DNA of 64,000 nt from RUG11462 sp045649405 (lineage in GTDB: Bacteria; Bacillota; Clostridia; Oscillospirales; Acutalibacteraceae), in the NCBI GenBank assembly GCA_045649405.1, contig JAZRPW010000038.1:38446-102445 (forward strand), given 5' to 3'. The notes below the pieces were generated by a model. The model searched no databases. It was not told where the DNA came from and was given only the letters and a program-made list of their open reading frames with translations. Below, in pieces: positions 62,276 to 64,000 of this stretch (positions within the stretch are counted from its first letter, which is position 1; the number at the start of each line of letters is the position of its first letter). The position numbers and the translations under genes were made by a program.

Positions 62276-64000
62276 CTATTCTTCATCAATTGTTGAAATT
62301 GTAAGAGTAGTTTCTTCCAAAACATCTAAAAGCGCATCTACTGTATCAAGTGAAGTGAACATTGTAACGTTATACTCTGTTGCAATTTGACGAAGTTGAG
62401 CGCCGTCATTTGAATTGTGTGAGCCAGGGTCTTTTGTGTTGATAAAGTAAGCAATATGACCTTGACGCAATGCTTCTGGAATTTCGTCACTACCTTCGCT
62501 GATTTTAGCGAGTTTATGTGTGCGAATTCCGTTGTTTTTAAGGAATTCAGCAGTACCTGATGTTGCTTGAATATTAAATCCAAGTTTATAGAATCTTTTA
62601 ATAAGTGGAAGAGCCTCTTCTTTGTCTTTGTCTGCAATGGTAAAGAATACTGTACCATAATTTTGAAGGTGCATACCAGACGCTTGAAGTGCCTTGTAAA
62701 CTGCACGTGTTCTTGTGCGGTCATAACCAATTGCTTCACCGGTAGATTTCATTTCAGGTGAAAGATAAGCATCAAGACCACGAATCTTGTTGAATGAGAA
62801 TACAGGAGCTTTAACATACCAACGGTCTTTTTCATCAGGGTAAATATCAAAGAAACCTTGTTCTTTAAGGCTCTTGCCAAGAATAACTTCAGTTGCAATA
62901 TCAGCAAGTGAATGACCTGTTGCTTTTGAAAGGAAAGGAACAGTACGTGATGAACGTGGGTTAACTTCAATAATATAAACGTTGTCTTCATTATCAACGA
63001 TAAATTGAATGTTAAACAAACCTACGATACCAATGCCAAGACCGAGTTTCTTAGCATATTGAAGAATAATACCTTTAACTTTATTTGAAATTGAGAAAGG
63101 TGGATAAACTGAAATTGAGTCACCTGAGTGAACGCCTGTACGTTCAACAAGTTCCATAATACCAGGAACAAAAACATCTCTGCCATCGCAGATAGCATCA
63201 ATTTCAACTTCACGACCTTGAATGTATTTGTCAACAAGAACTGGTTTGTCTTCATCAATTTCAACGGCAGTTCTAAGGTAATGACGAAGTTGTTCTTCAT
63301 CAGCAACAATTTGCATTGCACGTCCGCCAAGAACGAATGAAGGACGAACAAGAACAGGGTAGCCGATTTCAGCGGCAGCTGCAACACCATCTTCAAGGTT
63401 TGTTACTGCTTTGCCTTTTGCACGTGGAATATCAAGTTCGTTAAGAAGGTTTTCAAATTCATTTCTGTCTTCTGCACGGTCAATAGCAGCGCAGTCTGTA
63501 CCAATAATCTTAACACCACGGTCATGAAGTGGTTGAGCAAGGTTGATAGCAGTTTGACCACCAAGAGATGCAATAACGCCTTCTGGTTTTTCAAACTCAA
63601 CAATGTTCATAACATCTTCAGGAGTAAGTGGTTCAAAGTAAAGTTTGTCAGCGGTTGTATAGTCAGTTGAAACTGTTTCAGGGTTGTTGTTGATAATAAT
63701 CGCTCCGTAACCCGCTTTTTTGATAGTCATAACAGCGTGAACTGTTGAGTAGTCGAATTCTACACCTTGACCGATACGAATAGGACCTGCACCAAGCACA
63801 ATAATCTTTTTCTTGTCAGTTAAGCGAGATGAGTTTTCGCCTGTGTATGAAGAATAGAAGTAAGGAATATATGCACCTGTATGGCAAGTGTCAACCATTT
63901 TAAACACAGGGAAAAGATTGTTTTCTTTACGCATATTGTAAACGTCAGATTCATTACATTTCCAAAGACGAGCGATATATTCATCACTAAAGCCCATCTA
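62276..64000 (-). CDS. carB: Carbamoyl-phosphate synthase large subunit, C-terminal half (cut or interrupted at window edge)
   Basis: CarB makes carbamoyl phosphate from bicarbonate, ammonia and ATP. The visible 573 residues cover the end of the oligomerisation domain, the second ATP-grasp unit (IIVLGAGPIRIGQGVEFDY; LVRPSFVLGGRAM; FIVDNEDNVYIIEVNPRSSRTVPF) and the MGS-like UMP/effector domain at the end (GHIAYFINTKDPGSHN). A full CarB is about 1060-1070 residues, so the N-terminal half lies beyond 64000. The codon just before the first visible Met (64000-63998, minus strand) is TAG in frame. This looks like a nonsense change, a sequence error or a split gene; no RBS precedes the Met. Confidence 0.9.

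Noticed and set aside
63995..63997. Met at 63995-63997 as a true start of a short CarB
   Set aside because: No ribosome site is visible, and the frame is only the C-terminal half of a normal CarB; an interruption is more likely.

Overview
The window is AT-rich DNA with strong AGGAGG-type ribosome binding sites, frequent TTG and GTG starts and consensus sigma-A promoters. It carries several endospore genes: yqfC/yqfD, a ylbJ/spoVV-type gene and dpaA/dpaB. This points to a spore-forming low-GC Bacillota of class Clostridia, probably an uncultured gut-type member near Oscillospirales/Ruminococcaceae. That placement is inferred from gene families and protein architectures, not from a marker gene. 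TGA and TAA work as normal stops. I saw no rRNA, tRNA, CRISPR array, transposase or phage gene.

Region 1 (1-13.9 kb, mostly minus strand) is core housekeeping. It reads yqfC-yqfD, then hppA (membrane pyrophosphatase), phoH-ybeY-era-yqzL-recO and mutS2 (cut by the window edge). The order follows the Bacillus yqfC...recO cluster, but with hppA inserted. A plus-strand ylbJ/spoVV-type gene and a small Cys protein follow, then monocistronic HPr, and the ylxM-ffh-rpsP-khpA-rimM-trmD operon behind a perfect promoter.

Region 2 (14-31.1 kb) is mixed. It has two tandem secreted GH25 lysozymes with a small membrane protein, a UPF0340 protein, pfkA, a MOP-type flippase (SpoVB/MurJ-like) and an AI-2E family transporter. 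Next come dpaA-dpaB for dipicolinate and, divergent from them, a protein that looks like a P-type ATPase without its catalytic residues. The region ends with a clan GH-A glycosidase divergent from a deacetylase-nptA pair.

Region 3 (31.1-45.7 kb, plus strand) is a carbohydrate-uptake locus. A repeat-rich 470-base leader precedes a 1008-residue binding protein, two permeases, an NHL/TPR/Yip1 membrane protein, a large DUF5696-type lipoprotein and two more permeases. No ATPase is encoded in it. A phosphoglycerate-mutase-like gene, a 50-residue peptide with 16 cysteines, a GH27 alpha-galactosidase and a small zinc-ribbon protein follow.

Region 4 (45.7-57.2 kb) holds a SHOCT-type membrane protein and a 1437-residue fusion (TagB/F-like, HAD-like, then a degenerate second TagF-like domain). 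It also holds rny (RNase Y) with a structured RNA element directly downstream, and a 1560-residue secreted beta-helix protein whose C-terminus matches that of the second GH25 lysozyme.

Region 5 (57.2-64 kb, minus strand) is the pyrimidine operon carB-pyrK-pyrD-pyrF-(SGNH hydrolase)-pyrE-pyrB-pyrI. carB runs off the window, and the last visible codon is an in-frame TAG.

The best leads for something undescribed are the inactive P-type ATPase paralogue beside dpaAB, the double-permease/Yip1/DUF5696 locus with its repeat-bearing leader, the Cys-rich microprotein, the fused TagF-HAD-TagF protein and the RNA element after rny.
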